A DNA stretch of 64,000 nt from assembly GCF_001999325.1 (NCBI RefSeq), contig NZ_MVAR01000001.1:1-64000 (forward strand). Direction: 5' to 3'. This DNA comes from Thioalkalivibrio versutus (GTDB taxonomy: Bacteria > Pseudomonadota > Gammaproteobacteria > Ectothiorhodospirales > Ectothiorhodospiraceae). The stretch's first letter is position 1; the number at the start of each line of letters is the position of its first letter. Below the pieces are notes generated by a model. The model was given only the letters and a program-made list of their open reading frames with translations, was not told the DNA's origin and ran no database searches. The position numbers were made by a program, and so were the translations under genes. This document shows, piece by piece, positions 28,927 through 36,988 of the stretch.

Positions 28927-29361
28927 ATGACCACGGCCACCAAGGGCGCGCACATCGAGATGCACTACCGCCTGATCCTGGAAAACGGCTTTGTCGTGGA
29001 CGGGACGGGCGAAGAACCCATCACCCTGGAGATCGGTTCCGGCGAAATCCTGCCCGGGCTGGAGGATCTGCTGGTCGGCCTGATCGCGGGCGACCACCGG
29101 GAATTTGCGATCGAGGCCGGCGTCATGTTCCCGTTTCGGGACCAGGCGGCGGTACAGCAGATGCCGCGCTCGCAGTTCCCGGCCGACCTGCCGCTGGAAG
29201 TGGACTACATCTACGAGTTCAACAGCCCGGCCGGCGATGCCGTACCCGGCCGCATCGAAGCGGTAGAGGACGACACCGTGACGGTGGATTTCAACCACCC
29301 GCTGGCGGGGCAGAACTTCACCTTCGAGGTGGATGTGCTATCGGTAAGTGAACCGCAATAG
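28927..29361 (+). CDS. fkpB: FKBP-type peptidyl-prolyl isomerase, FkpB/SlpA type
   Basis: A 144-residue cytosolic FKBP with an insert-in-flap domain. Family features are MHYRLILENGFVVDGT at the N terminus, ITLEIGSGEILPGLEDLLVGL, and the final DFNHPLAGQNFTFEVDVLSV. It catalyses proline isomerisation and has chaperone activity. Position between lspA and ispH is the standard arrangement. The GGGAG site precedes the ATG by 6 bases. Confidence 0.94.
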   Translation: MTTATKGAHIEMHYRLILENGFVVDGTGEEPITLEIGSGEILPGLEDLLVGLIAGDHREFAIEAGVMFPFRDQAAVQQMPRSQFPADLPLEVDYIYEFNSPAGDAVPGRIEAVEDDTVTVDFNHPLAGQNFTFEVDVLSVSEPQ

Positions 29362-29379
29362 GTCGCAGGAGAGTCTCCT

Positions 29380-30330
29380 ATGAGCACGCAGGCCCAGCTC
29401 GCCAATCCGCGCGGTTTCTGCGCCGGGGTGGAACGCGCCATCGAGATCGTGGAACGCGCCCTGGAGATCTACGGCGCGCCGCTGTACGTCCGCCATGAAG
29501 TGGTGCACAACCGGCACGTGGTCGGGCGTCTGACGGATGCCGGCGTGCGCTTCGTCGACGAGCTGGACGAGGTCCCCGACGGCCAGGTGGTGATCTTCTC
29601 CGCCCACGGCGTGCCCAAGCGTGTGCAGCAGGAGGCCGAACAACGCGGCCTGACGGTGTTCGACGCCACCTGCCCGCTGGTCACCAAGGTGCATCTGGAG
29701 GTAGCGCGCTACGCCCGCGAGGGCCGCGAGGTGGTGCTGATCGGCCACGCCGGGCACCCCGAGGTCGAGGGCACCCTGGGCCAGTTCGATGATTCCCGGG
29801 GCGGGAGCATGATGCTGGTCGAGACCATCGCGGACGTCGAGAACCTGGAGGTTGCCAACCCCGACCGGCTTGCCTTCGTGTCCCAGACCACGCTGTCGAT
29901 GGACGACACCGCCGGGATCATCGACGCCCTGACCGGGCGCTTCCCGAAGATCGAAGGCCCGCGCAAGATGGACATCTGCTACGCCACCCAGAACCGCCAG
30001 GACGCGGTGAAGGACCTGGCGAAGCAATGCGACCTGCTACTGGTGGTCGGGTCGAAGAACAGCTCGAACTCCAACCGCCTGAGCGAGATCGGCGCACGCA
30101 TGGGCGTGGAGTCCTATCTGGTGGACGGCGCAGCCGACATCGACCCGGCCTGGCTCGAGGGCAAGAGCCGCATTGGCGTCACCGCCGGCGCCTCGGCCCC
30201 GGAGGTCCTGGTCAACGAGGTGCTCGACTTCCTGCGCGGACACGGCGTCGACGCCGTCTCCGAACTCGCCGGCCGTGAAGAGACCATCACCTTCTCCATC
30301 CCCACCGGCCTGCGCCGCGAATCTGCCTGA
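29380..30330 (+). CDS. ispH: 4-hydroxy-3-methylbut-2-enyl diphosphate reductase IspH
   Basis: A 316-residue [4Fe-4S] enzyme for the last step of the MEP pathway, yielding IPP and DMAPP. Three conserved cluster cysteines are visible: [19 protein letters not shown] and [11 protein letters not shown]. The catalytic Glu lies in GHPEVEGT-type context ([12 protein letters not shown]). It is full length. The start has AGGAG at a suitable distance. This is the last gene of the housekeeping run and is followed by a repeat-filled intergenic region. Confidence 0.97.
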   Translation: MSTQAQLANPRGFCAGVERAIEIVERALEIYGAPLYVRHEVVHNRHVVGRLTDAGVRFVDELDEVPDGQVVIFSAHGVPKRVQQEAEQRGLTVFDATCPLVTKVHLEVARYAREGREVVLIGHAGHPEVEGTLGQFDDSRGGSMMLVETIADVENLEVANPDRLAFVSQTTLSMDDTAGIIDALTGRFPKIEGPRKMDICYATQNRQDAVKDLAKQCDLLLVVGSKNSSNSNRLSEIGARMGVESYLVDGAADIDPAWLEGKSRIGVTAGASAPEVLVNEVLDFLRGHGVDAVSELAGREETITFSIPTGLRRESA

Positions 30331-30360
30331 CCCGCCCCGTCCTTCCTTGCGCCGATTTGT

Positions 30361-30703
30361 TCACCACGAAACGAACGAAGAGATGAAGAGGGCAAGGCGA
30401 ATGAACCACCGAGGTCACGGAGAAAACCAGGGATGGCTTTGTGGCGGGCAGGAAGCTGATGAGCGCCGCGAATCGCATCGATCCTTTTGAAAGGCCCAAA
30501 CCCGATGCGTAGCAGAATCTCGTCATCCCGGCCGCAGCGCAACGGAGAGCCGGGATCTTCCAAGGCTGCCACCGACGCATCGCCAACCCCGGGAGATCCC
30601 GGATACCGCTGCGCGGTTTCCGGGATGGCTTCGCTTGGGGCGGTGCCCTCTGTGGTAAAAATGCCCATGACCTTCTCCGCGCCTTTGCGCGCTTCGTGGT
30701 GAA
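30361..30703. repeat. Mosaic intergenic repeat, copy 3 (longest)
   Basis: This fills most of the 409-base gap between ispH and purU. Inverted ends TTCACCACGAA (30361-30371) and TTCGTGGTGAA (30693-30703) match copy 2. Inside are the REP-like core 30455-30484, shared with copy 1 at 29 of 30 bases, and a GTCATCCCGG...CCGGGATGG inverted block of the kind common as a dispersed repeat. No gene is credible here. Confidence 0.75.
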
Positions 30704-30739
30704 ACCCGCCCTTGACCTTATTCGGGATACTTAAACGAC

Positions 30740-31594
30740 ATGGATGATCGACCCCGTTTTCGGCTGAGTATCCGCTGCCCCGATCAGCACGGAATCGTCG
30801 CACGCATTGCCAACGCAATCGCGAATACCGATGGCTGGATCACCGAGGCGGCCCAGCACACCGATGCCGAGGCCGGCTGGTTCTTCATGCGCTGGGTATT
30901 CTCATTGCCCGTGGACGCCGAGCCCGCCCTGCGTGAACGGCTGGATGAACTGGACCTCGATCTTGGCATGGACTGGTGGCTGGCGGGGGCCGACACCCGC
31001 CCGCGCGTGGTCCTGATGGTCTCGCGCGAACCGCACTGTCTCAGCGACCTGCTGGCCCGCTGGAGCAACGACGAACTGCCGATGGAGATCCCCGCGATCC
31101 TCTCCAACCACCGCGATCTGGAACCGCTGGCCAAGTGCTACGGCATCCCGTTCGAGCACATCCCGGTGCCGCGCGACGACCGCGAGGCGGCGTTCGCCAC
31201 CCTGCAGGATCGCCTGGCCGAACTCGCGCCCGATGCCATCGTGCTGGCGCGCTACATGCAGATCCTGCCGCCCACGCTCTGCGACGAATACCCCGAGCGT
31301 ATCCTCAACATCCACCACAGCTTCCTGCCGTCGTTCGTCGGTGCCCGCCCCTACCACCAGGCCTTCGCCCGCGGCGTGAAGCTGATCGGCGCCACCTGCC
31401 ACTACGTCACCGAGGACCTCGACGCCGGCCCGATCATCGAGCAGGACGTCACCCGCATCCGCCACGACGACGGCGTGCAGGACCTGATCCGCAAGGGCCG
31501 CGACGTCGAACGCTGGGTCCTCGCGCGCGGCCTGCGCTACCACCTCGAGGGCCGCGTCCTCACTCACGGCAACAAGACCATCGTCTTCAACTGA
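30740..31594 (+). CDS. purU: Formyltetrahydrofolate deformylase PurU
   Basis: A 284-residue enzyme that hydrolyses 10-formyl-THF to formate and THF, balancing one-carbon and purine pools. An N-terminal ACT domain (about 6-85, RFRLSIRCPDQHGIVARIAN) is followed by a formyltransferase domain with NIHHSFLPSFVGARPYHQAF containing the catalytic His, and a C-terminal Asp in YVTEDLDAGPIIEQD. Length is typical. It is a single-gene unit; a purU next to no other folate gene is common. Confidence 0.96.
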   Translation: MDDRPRFRLSIRCPDQHGIVARIANAIANTDGWITEAAQHTDAEAGWFFMRWVFSLPVDAEPALRERLDELDLDLGMDWWLAGADTRPRVVLMVSREPHCLSDLLARWSNDELPMEIPAILSNHRDLEPLAKCYGIPFEHIPVPRDDREAAFATLQDRLAELAPDAIVLARYMQILPPTLCDEYPERILNIHHSFLPSFVGARPYHQAFARGVKLIGATCHYVTEDLDAGPIIEQDVTRIRHDDGVQDLIRKGRDVERWVLARGLRYHLEGRVLTHGNKTIVFN

Positions 31595-31713
31595 CGGGGT
31601 GTCGACGCGGCGTTAAAGCGCCCACTGGCCATGACCCCCTTCGCCTAACGCATCACCACCACGGCCGGAACCGCCTGACCTAGACTCGAACCATCGACTG
31701 GCGGGGATGGCCC

Positions 31714-32559
31714 ATGGACAGCACGACGAGCAAGCGATCCGCCCTCTTCTTCCGGGGCTTTTCGGCAGACACCTGGCAGCGCGCGAGGAAGACGCTGAAG
31801 GTGCTGGCCACGGCGAGCCTTCTGGCCCTGCTGGTTACCCAGCGCCCGGCTGCCGCCGACGGGCTGCCGGACACGATCGAGCGCATCAAGCCCTCGGTAG
31901 TCAGTATCGCGACCCACCAGCCGTCGCGCAGCCCGCGAGCCAATTACCTCGCAACCGGATTTGCGGTCGGCGACGGGCGCCTCATCGTTACGAATCACCA
32001 TGTGATCCCGGAATCACTGGATCATGCAAACCGCGAGCAACTCGTGGTAGTCAGCGGCGAAGGTCGCGACACCTCCATCCACAGCGCGGAGCTTGTGGCC
32101 CATTCGGCGAACGACGACCTGGCCCTGTTGCGGATCGCCGGCCCTCCACTGCCCCCCTTGCGACTGGGATCGTCGGACGCCGTGCGCGCGGGCGAGCAGC
32201 TGGCCTTTACGGGCTATCCGATCGGCATGATCCTGGGCATCTACCCCGCGACCCATCGTGCCAACGTGGCCGCACGCACCCCCATGGCGATCACCGCCCG
32301 CCGCTCGAGAGAACTGAGCGAGGCTCACATCCGGCAACTGCGCGCCGGCGCGCCGATGGTGTTTCAGCTGGATGCCACCGCCTACCCCGGTAACAGCGGC
32401 AGCCCCCTCTATCGCATCGACAATGGCGAAGTCGTCGGCGTAATCAACCAGGTCTTCGTCCAGGGCGGGCGCGAGGCCGCAGTAAGCCGGCCCAGCGGGA
32501 TCAGTTACGCGGTCCCGGCCGACCGGATCCGCCCGCTGCTGGCCGGCTACCAGGAGTAG
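31714..32559 (+). CDS. Exported trypsin-like serine protease (S1C/HtrA-like catalytic domain)
   Basis: A 281-residue protein with an N-terminal hydrophobic segment (about 29-43, VLATASLLALLVTQ) ending near AAADG, consistent with a signal peptide having a long n-region. The catalytic triad is visible: His in VTNHHVI, Asp in NDDLALLRI and Ser in YPGNSGSPLY. There is no PDZ domain, so it is not DegP/DegS proper. It should act in the periplasm. No partner is evident from neighbours; the hotdog protein gene follows after 55 bases and may share a transcript. Confidence 0.85.
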   Translation: MDSTTSKRSALFFRGFSADTWQRARKTLKVLATASLLALLVTQRPAAADGLPDTIERIKPSVVSIATHQPSRSPRANYLATGFAVGDGRLIVTNHHVIPESLDHANREQLVVVSGEGRDTSIHSAELVAHSANDDLALLRIAGPPLPPLRLGSSDAVRAGEQLAFTGYPIGMILGIYPATHRANVAARTPMAITARRSRELSEAHIRQLRAGAPMVFQLDATAYPGNSGSPLYRIDNGEVVGVINQVFVQGGREAAVSRPSGISYAVPADRIRPLLAGYQE

Positions 32560-32614
32560 GCCGATCCGCACCCCCTCCCCTCACGGCAAGTCCGAGCCGG
32601 ACAAAGGCACACCC

Positions 32615-33580
32615 ATGGCGGCCTCATCGTCCGATAGTCGCTGCGTTTACCGCCAGATCCACATCGATGTGGCGCGCAACGCCACGGACGACTTCAACCC
32701 ATTCCATGACGGCGACAAGTGGACGCGCATCCGCGGCAATCCGTTTGGCGGACCGATCGTGCTGGGCTTTCAGCTGGAGTGTCTGGCAGAGGCCCTGGTC
32801 ACCCGGATGCGGATCGCCGAGGGCGATGCCGGAAGCACCTCGCAACTCCCGTTCCGCAACTACCAATTCACGTTCGCCGGCGCCCTGCGCGTGGACGAGC
32901 CGTTCACCACCGTCGTCAAACCCACCCTCCGGGGCACGGATGCGTCGGGACAGCCGCAGGTATCCAATCGAATCGCGATGCGCAAAGGCAGCGGACTGGT
33001 GCTGCTCGGCCATGTACGCGACTCCCTGACACCCCAGGCGTTGCCTGGCGAGTCATTGCCGCTGCCCGCGGATGTCCGACTCGAGCAGCTCGAGGATCGC
33101 TGCGTGCTCGCGGACAACGGGTGGTTCCACAAGCGCAAGTTCATGTCCAACAGCAATGCCAAGAACCTGCTGTCGGGATCACTCGTGCGTCAGGCGGACT
33201 ACTTCGACGAGCTCGAAGATCGCATCAACTTTCCGGACATGTTTCCCGCCGCGCTAATCTCCTGCGCCCTGCTCGAAAAGGCCGATGCGGACGGCCACGA
33301 TTTCTACCGCGACCCCATGGTCTACACCGCGCACCACATCAGCGTGGACCAGCGGCTGGCACGCGCCCTGCGCAGCGCCGACGCCCTGCACATCCTGGTG
33401 AGCCCCGCGGAGCAAGTGGAAACCGCCGGGCGCGGCCTGGCGGGCTCCGGCATGGCACAACTACGCTATCGGTGCATGGGGCTGGTGGCAGGCCCGCGCA
33501 TCCTGTTCCGCGGCGAACTGTTTCTCGCACCCCTGATGGCCCTTTCCGAAGCCATGGTTTCCGGCCCCGCAGCCCCCTGA
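32615..33580 (+). CDS. Putative double-hotdog-fold protein
   Basis: A 321-residue cytosolic protein of unknown role. The N-terminal half contains DDFNPFHDGDKW and NPFGGPIVLGFQLECLAEAL, resembling the D-x-N-P-x-H active segment and hot-dog helix of MaoC-type enoyl-CoA hydratases. The second half (from about 175) repeats the plan more loosely (FPDMFPAALISCALLEKA, VYTAHHISVD). A thioester hydratase or thioesterase-like role is plausible but not shown. It converges with the nucleotidyltransferase gene, with 18 bases between the stops. Confidence 0.65.
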   Translation: MAASSSDSRCVYRQIHIDVARNATDDFNPFHDGDKWTRIRGNPFGGPIVLGFQLECLAEALVTRMRIAEGDAGSTSQLPFRNYQFTFAGALRVDEPFTTVVKPTLRGTDASGQPQVSNRIAMRKGSGLVLLGHVRDSLTPQALPGESLPLPADVRLEQLEDRCVLADNGWFHKRKFMSNSNAKNLLSGSLVRQADYFDELEDRINFPDMFPAALISCALLEKADADGHDFYRDPMVYTAHHISVDQRLARALRSADALHILVSPAEQVETAGRGLAGSGMAQLRYRCMGLVAGPRILFRGELFLAPLMALSEAMVSGPAAP

Positions 33581-33598
33581 GCCCTAGGGAAACACTGA

Positions 33599-34705
33599 TC
33601 AGGGCTCGGCCTGGTTCCTGTTGCCCTTGCGATGGTCCTTGGCCGCCTTGCGCAGCAGGTGCGGAACCAGCAAGTGCAAGGGCATGCGCAGATAGTGCGA
33701 GCGTACATACAACAACCAGCGGGCGGTGCCGGACAACCGGCCGTCGCAACTCCAGTGATGCGGTTTCAGGCCGCGCCGGAACAGGCCGTCCATCAGTGCC
33801 AGAAGAGGAGGCGCCGGACGCGCCGCGGCCAACGCGCGGAACGCCGAATCGGGGACGGGGGTCTGCAGGAACTCGCGACCATAGCGCAACGCATAGTAGA
33901 GCGGGCGTGCCAGATCCATCTCGAAGGCGCGCGCCGTCAGGTGTTCCCAGAAGTCCGAATCCTCCGCCACAAAACGACGCAGTAGCGCATCCATATCCGC
34001 CAGGTCCCGCAGGCCGTTCTCCAGTTCGCCATCGTGAAACAGATGCGTCGCACTGTGCAGGACCATGTCGGCCGGCCCCGGAACGTACATTCCGGGAAAG
34101 CCATCCAGCGGCAGCGCGGCCGCCCACAGGAGTTCCGGATCGGGATGCAACCGCGCGGTCGGCGGCAGGATGGTGTGATGCACATCCAGCACGCTCTTGC
34201 GCCGCATGTGCGTGAGCGGAGGCAGCTCGTGCATCCACTGGCGATAGTAGGTCTGGTCGTAGGTGTCGTAGCCCTCGCAGACCCACCCCTGAACGAACAG
34301 GTGCTGTTCCGCCGACTGGATCTGCGCCTGCGGGACCAGGATGTCGACATCGGAGAACTGCCGCCCCGGCGCACTGGGCAGCCCGGCCATCACGTAGGCC
34401 GCGCCTTTCAGGAGCATCACCGGGATCGCCTCCGGCGCCAGGGCCTCGTGAATCCGTGCCACCTCCCAGCGAGCCATGGCGTGCTGGCGATCCGCCAGGA
34501 CCCGCGCGACGTGCAGGTGTCGCCGGGGCGCCGGAGGCACATCCGACAACGCCCCGGCATCCTTGATCAAGGCATGCAACCGCCCCTCCAGAGAGGCCAC
34601 TCGCGCCACCCGGACCAGCCAATCCCAATCCGCCAGCGAAAGACTGCGGGAGGCTGCCGGCTCGGCGAGGACCGCGAGCAGTTGCTCCAGCACAGGGCGC
34701 GTCAT
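33599..34705 (-). CDS. NTP_transf_5-type nucleotidyltransferase of the HPr-rel-A unit
   Basis: A 368-residue protein. The nucleotidyltransferase core is near residues 97-122: LLKGAAY followed by RQFSDVDILV, giving the G-(S/A) and D-x-D metal-binding pattern of the Pol-beta-like superfamily. An Arg/His-rich C-terminal region follows. Members of this uncharacterised family often accompany HprK-related kinases and PqqD-like chaperones. Its start overlaps the kinase stop by 4 bases (ATGA), so the genes are coupled. The substrate is unknown; transfer of a nucleotide to the exported protein or a small molecule are both possible. Confidence 0.8.
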   Translation of the reverse strand: MTRPVLEQLLAVLAEPAASRSLSLADWDWLVRVARVASLEGRLHALIKDAGALSDVPPAPRRHLHVARVLADRQHAMARWEVARIHEALAPEAIPVMLLKGAAYVMAGLPSAPGRQFSDVDILVPQAQIQSAEQHLFVQGWVCEGYDTYDQTYYRQWMHELPPLTHMRRKSVLDVHHTILPPTARLHPDPELLWAAALPLDGFPGMYVPGPADMVLHSATHLFHDGELENGLRDLADMDALLRRFVAEDSDFWEHLTARAFEMDLARPLYYALRYGREFLQTPVPDSAFRALAAARPAPPLLALMDGLFRRGLKPHHWSCDGRLSGTARWLLYVRSHYLRMPLHLLVPHLLRKAAKDHRKGNRNQAEP

Positions 34706-35607
34706 GCGGCCCCCCCGGCGAGATCATTCAGCAACCCCAGGGAGGCATCCAGGTCCGCGTACTCCAGATTCAGGCAGGCGCTTTGCTCGATCAGATCGGC
34801 AGCTGCCTCGAAACCCGCTCCGCCCACCACGCTGTAATTGAAGGACGAGCCGATCAGCTTCAGCAATGCCTCGGCCCGCTCCAGAGGTTGCAGGCGGTCA
34901 CGTCCTCCGGCCGCAAAGCGCGGGAAGACCAGCCAAGCCGGCCCGGCCTGCTGGTGCATCCGTTCAATGCTCGAATCCGGTGGCTTCAGATGTGCCACGG
35001 TCCCCTTGCTGGTGTCGTGGGAGGCGGGACCGATGATCGCCTGCGGATGGCGTTCGCGGATCAGGTCGATGGCGGCATTCTTCAGGCTGACCGGACGCGG
35101 CAGCGCGACCAGCTTGCCGGTCGCCAGCGACAGCAGGGCGAATTCGTCCGACAACAACCGCCAGCCCGACAGGGTCAGGGCCGCGGTCAGCGTGCTCTTT
35201 CCCGCCCCGGGCTCACCCGGCATCACCAGCGCCCGGCCGTCGCGCTCCAGCACCGCCGCATGGATCATCAGGAAGTCATGGGCGTGCTGGGCAATGCACC
35301 AGTTCAGCCCCCACTCGAACAGCGGATAGGCATGCGCCAGCGGCAGGGGGCGGAAGGGCGAGCGACCATCCAGGAAGAAACGCGCCTGCGGACGCCAAAC
35401 CGAGCGCAGGCCGGGGGAGGCCGCAAGGGTGACATGGAAATCGGCGAAGGGGGTACTGGCGGCCGGCAAAAGTTGCCGGTCGTAGAACAGGGCCACGGAG
35501 CGCTCGACCCGGTCCAGCCGCGAACGCAAGCGGACCACGAAGGGCCCCACCTGGATGGCAAGGCCGGCGTCCCGCAACCCCGCCCTCAGGTCTTCATGGG
35601 CAATCAC
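34702..35607 (-). CDS. HprK-related kinase A
   Basis: A 301-residue protein with a P-loop GEPGAGKST (about residues 130-138) preceded by FLMIHAAVLERDGRALVM and followed by LTLSGWRLLSDEFALL, as in the HPr kinase/phosphorylase fold. The N-terminal part lacks the HprK regulatory domain and no HPr gene is nearby. It belongs to the HprK-related kinase A type defined for HPr-rel-A systems. It overlaps the PqqD-like gene upstream and the nucleotidyltransferase gene downstream by 4 bases each. Its substrate is unknown; the exported Cys-rich protein or the chaperone-bound peptide are candidates. Confidence 0.85.
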   Translation of the reverse strand: MIAHEDLRAGLRDAGLAIQVGPFVVRLRSRLDRVERSVALFYDRQLLPAASTPFADFHVTLAASPGLRSVWRPQARFFLDGRSPFRPLPLAHAYPLFEWGLNWCIAQHAHDFLMIHAAVLERDGRALVMPGEPGAGKSTLTAALTLSGWRLLSDEFALLSLATGKLVALPRPVSLKNAAIDLIRERHPQAIIGPASHDTSKGTVAHLKPPDSSIERMHQQAGPAWLVFPRFAAGGRDRLQPLERAEALLKLIGSSFNYSVVGGAGFEAAADLIEQSACLNLEYADLDASLGLLNDLAGGAA

Positions 35608-35906
35608 GCGTCCCGCGACTCCGGGGAGACACGGATCAGATCATGCTGCCGCAACTGGCTCAAGCCGGCGTGCATCGCATCCTCCAGGTCCCCTTCCGTG
35701 GCGTCATATCGCTGTTCAAGGTACTCGAACAGGGTGGCCGGCGTCATCGGCCCCTCTTGCAGGGCCTGGAAGATGTCGATCAGAGGGGGCTGCAGGACGT
35801 GCGTCTCGCCACAGCGCTGATCATAGACAACCACCGATTCACCCCATGCCCGCACGTGAGCGGCGGGCAGCGGGATCAGCGCAAAGGATTCTTCAGAAAC
35901 GGACAA
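35604..35906 (-). CDS. PqqD-family peptide chaperone of the HPr-rel-A unit
   Basis: A PqqD-like winged-helix protein of about 100 residues. Recognisable features are VVYDQRCGETHVLQPPLIDIFQAL, the beta-hairpin and helix that bind leader peptides in PqqD, then a helical LFEYLEQRYDATEGDLEDAM. The frame is open upstream to 36050, but that would overlap the exported-protein gene by 89 bases. TTG at 35906 gives MSVSEESFALIP with GAGG 6 bases before, leaves a 55-base gap, and gives a typical PqqD length; this start is tentative. It overlaps the kinase gene by 4 bases. Confidence 0.75.
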   Translation of the reverse strand: MSVSEESFALIPLPAAHVRAWGESVVVYDQRCGETHVLQPPLIDIFQALQEGPMTPATLFEYLEQRYDATEGDLEDAMHAGLSQLRQHDLIRVSPESRDA

Positions 35907-35961
35907 TGGGGCCTCGTGTACCGACCGGCCCAGGAGCGCTGGTGGGCAGCGCCCCGGGATA

Positions 35962-36732
35962 TCAACGATTGAGAGTGCCGGACGAGTTGGTCCGCACCTC
36001 CACGCACTCGCCCGCCTCGTTGCGCGTGTAGCCGTCTCCGCAGTCGCCAAGGCCGTTGATCGGGCAGAAGCGCTCGTTCATGTAGGCGAAGACGTTCGTC
36101 ACCGCGGAGTGCTTGCCCACATCCTCGCGGGCCATCGAATAGGCCTTGATCACCTCGTCGACCGAGGCGCCGAAGTCGATCGAGGTACACGCTGCGTTCA
36201 GAACGGCACCCACTGCATGCCAGTCGAGCGACCCCCTGCACACGCCCCAGGCATGGAGCACCTCCATCAGCGAGGGTGTGCCGGTCAGGCATTCCGGCCT
36301 GTAACCGAAGACCTCCTCGAAGGAGGTCGCCCCGCCCGTACCCACGGTGGCGTCAAAACGCTGGCAGTTGTTGTCGGTCCCGCTGGTCTGAATGCAGGAA
36401 CCCGGGGAATACCCGGTGCACTCCCAGGCACCCCAGTTGTCCTTCCAGAACGCCGAGGTACAGCCATCGCCCGCGGTGCACTCGTGGTCAATGTTGGAGA
36501 CGTTGGCGGAGAAGATGTTGCCCGACAGCGAGCACTGACCCTGAGCGCCCCAGACCGACTTGGCCGGGAGCGACACCAGCATCGCCCCACCCAGGCCGGC
36601 CGCGGTCAGGCGGCGCCGGCTGCGACTGCGAAGGCCGGACGAACCCGTGTCCGGGTCCACGGGAGCGGTGGACTTGCCCTCGCCTACGTCTTCGGGGCCA
36701 TGATTTCCGTTGTGCTCGTGTTCATCACTCAT
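35962..36732 (-). CDS. Tat-type exported Cys-rich protein, putative substrate of the HPr-rel-A unit
   Basis: A 256-residue protein. A 38-residue acidic/His-rich lead is followed by SRRRLTAAG (38-46) and a weak hydrophobic stretch ending near VWGA (63), a twin-arginine-like signal. The mature part has 12 Cys (67, 85, 91, 105, 113, 123, 148, 165, 182 and three near the C terminus), an even number suited to disulphides. CTSAFWKDNWGAW (91-103), FEEVFG (138-143) and HAVGAVLNAA (172-181) resemble a group of exported proteins marked by CTPGYWKNH and RHAVAALLNAA. ATG at 36732 has GGAG upstream. It is first in the unit after a sigma-54 promoter. Confidence 0.82.
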   Translation of the reverse strand: MSDEHEHNGNHGPEDVGEGKSTAPVDPDTGSSGLRSRSRRRLTAAGLGGAMLVSLPAKSVWGAQGQCSLSGNIFSANVSNIDHECTAGDGCTSAFWKDNWGAWECTGYSPGSCIQTSGTDNNCQRFDATVGTGGATSFEEVFGYRPECLTGTPSLMEVLHAWGVCRGSLDWHAVGAVLNAACTSIDFGASVDEVIKAYSMAREDVGKHSAVTNVFAYMNERFCPINGLGDCGDGYTRNEAGECVEVRTNSSGTLNR

Positions 36733-36851
36733 GCTTGCCTGCTCCAGGTCAAACCTCGCCATTTCGCCGTCCGGGCAACGGCACCCGGCCACGCCGCAAT
36801 GGGCTGCGATCCGGGGGGTACACTGCAATCAGACGCTTTCTCCTGGAACAT

Positions 36852-36867
36852 AGCAAGCGGGATGCCA
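36852..36867 (-). promoter_or_regulatory. Sigma-54 promoter upstream of the exported-protein gene
   Basis: On the minus strand the site reads TGGCATCCCGCTTGCT. This fits the RpoN consensus TGGCACG-N4-TTGCW with invariant GG and GC exactly 10 bases apart and TGGCA and TTGCT complete. Transcription would begin about 12 bases further, leaving a leader of roughly 105 bases to the ATG at 36732. A bacterial enhancer-binding protein would be required; none is in the window. Confidence 0.75.
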
Positions 36868-36988
36868 GCCTTTTGAATAACGGGTAACTTACTGATATAA
36901 AGGCTCCGACCCTCGACGACACAAAGCCCGCGGGGCACGCGGAGGCGCCGAGTGGAAAGTTTTCCGACAGCCCTGAGTGGCCCGCCCC

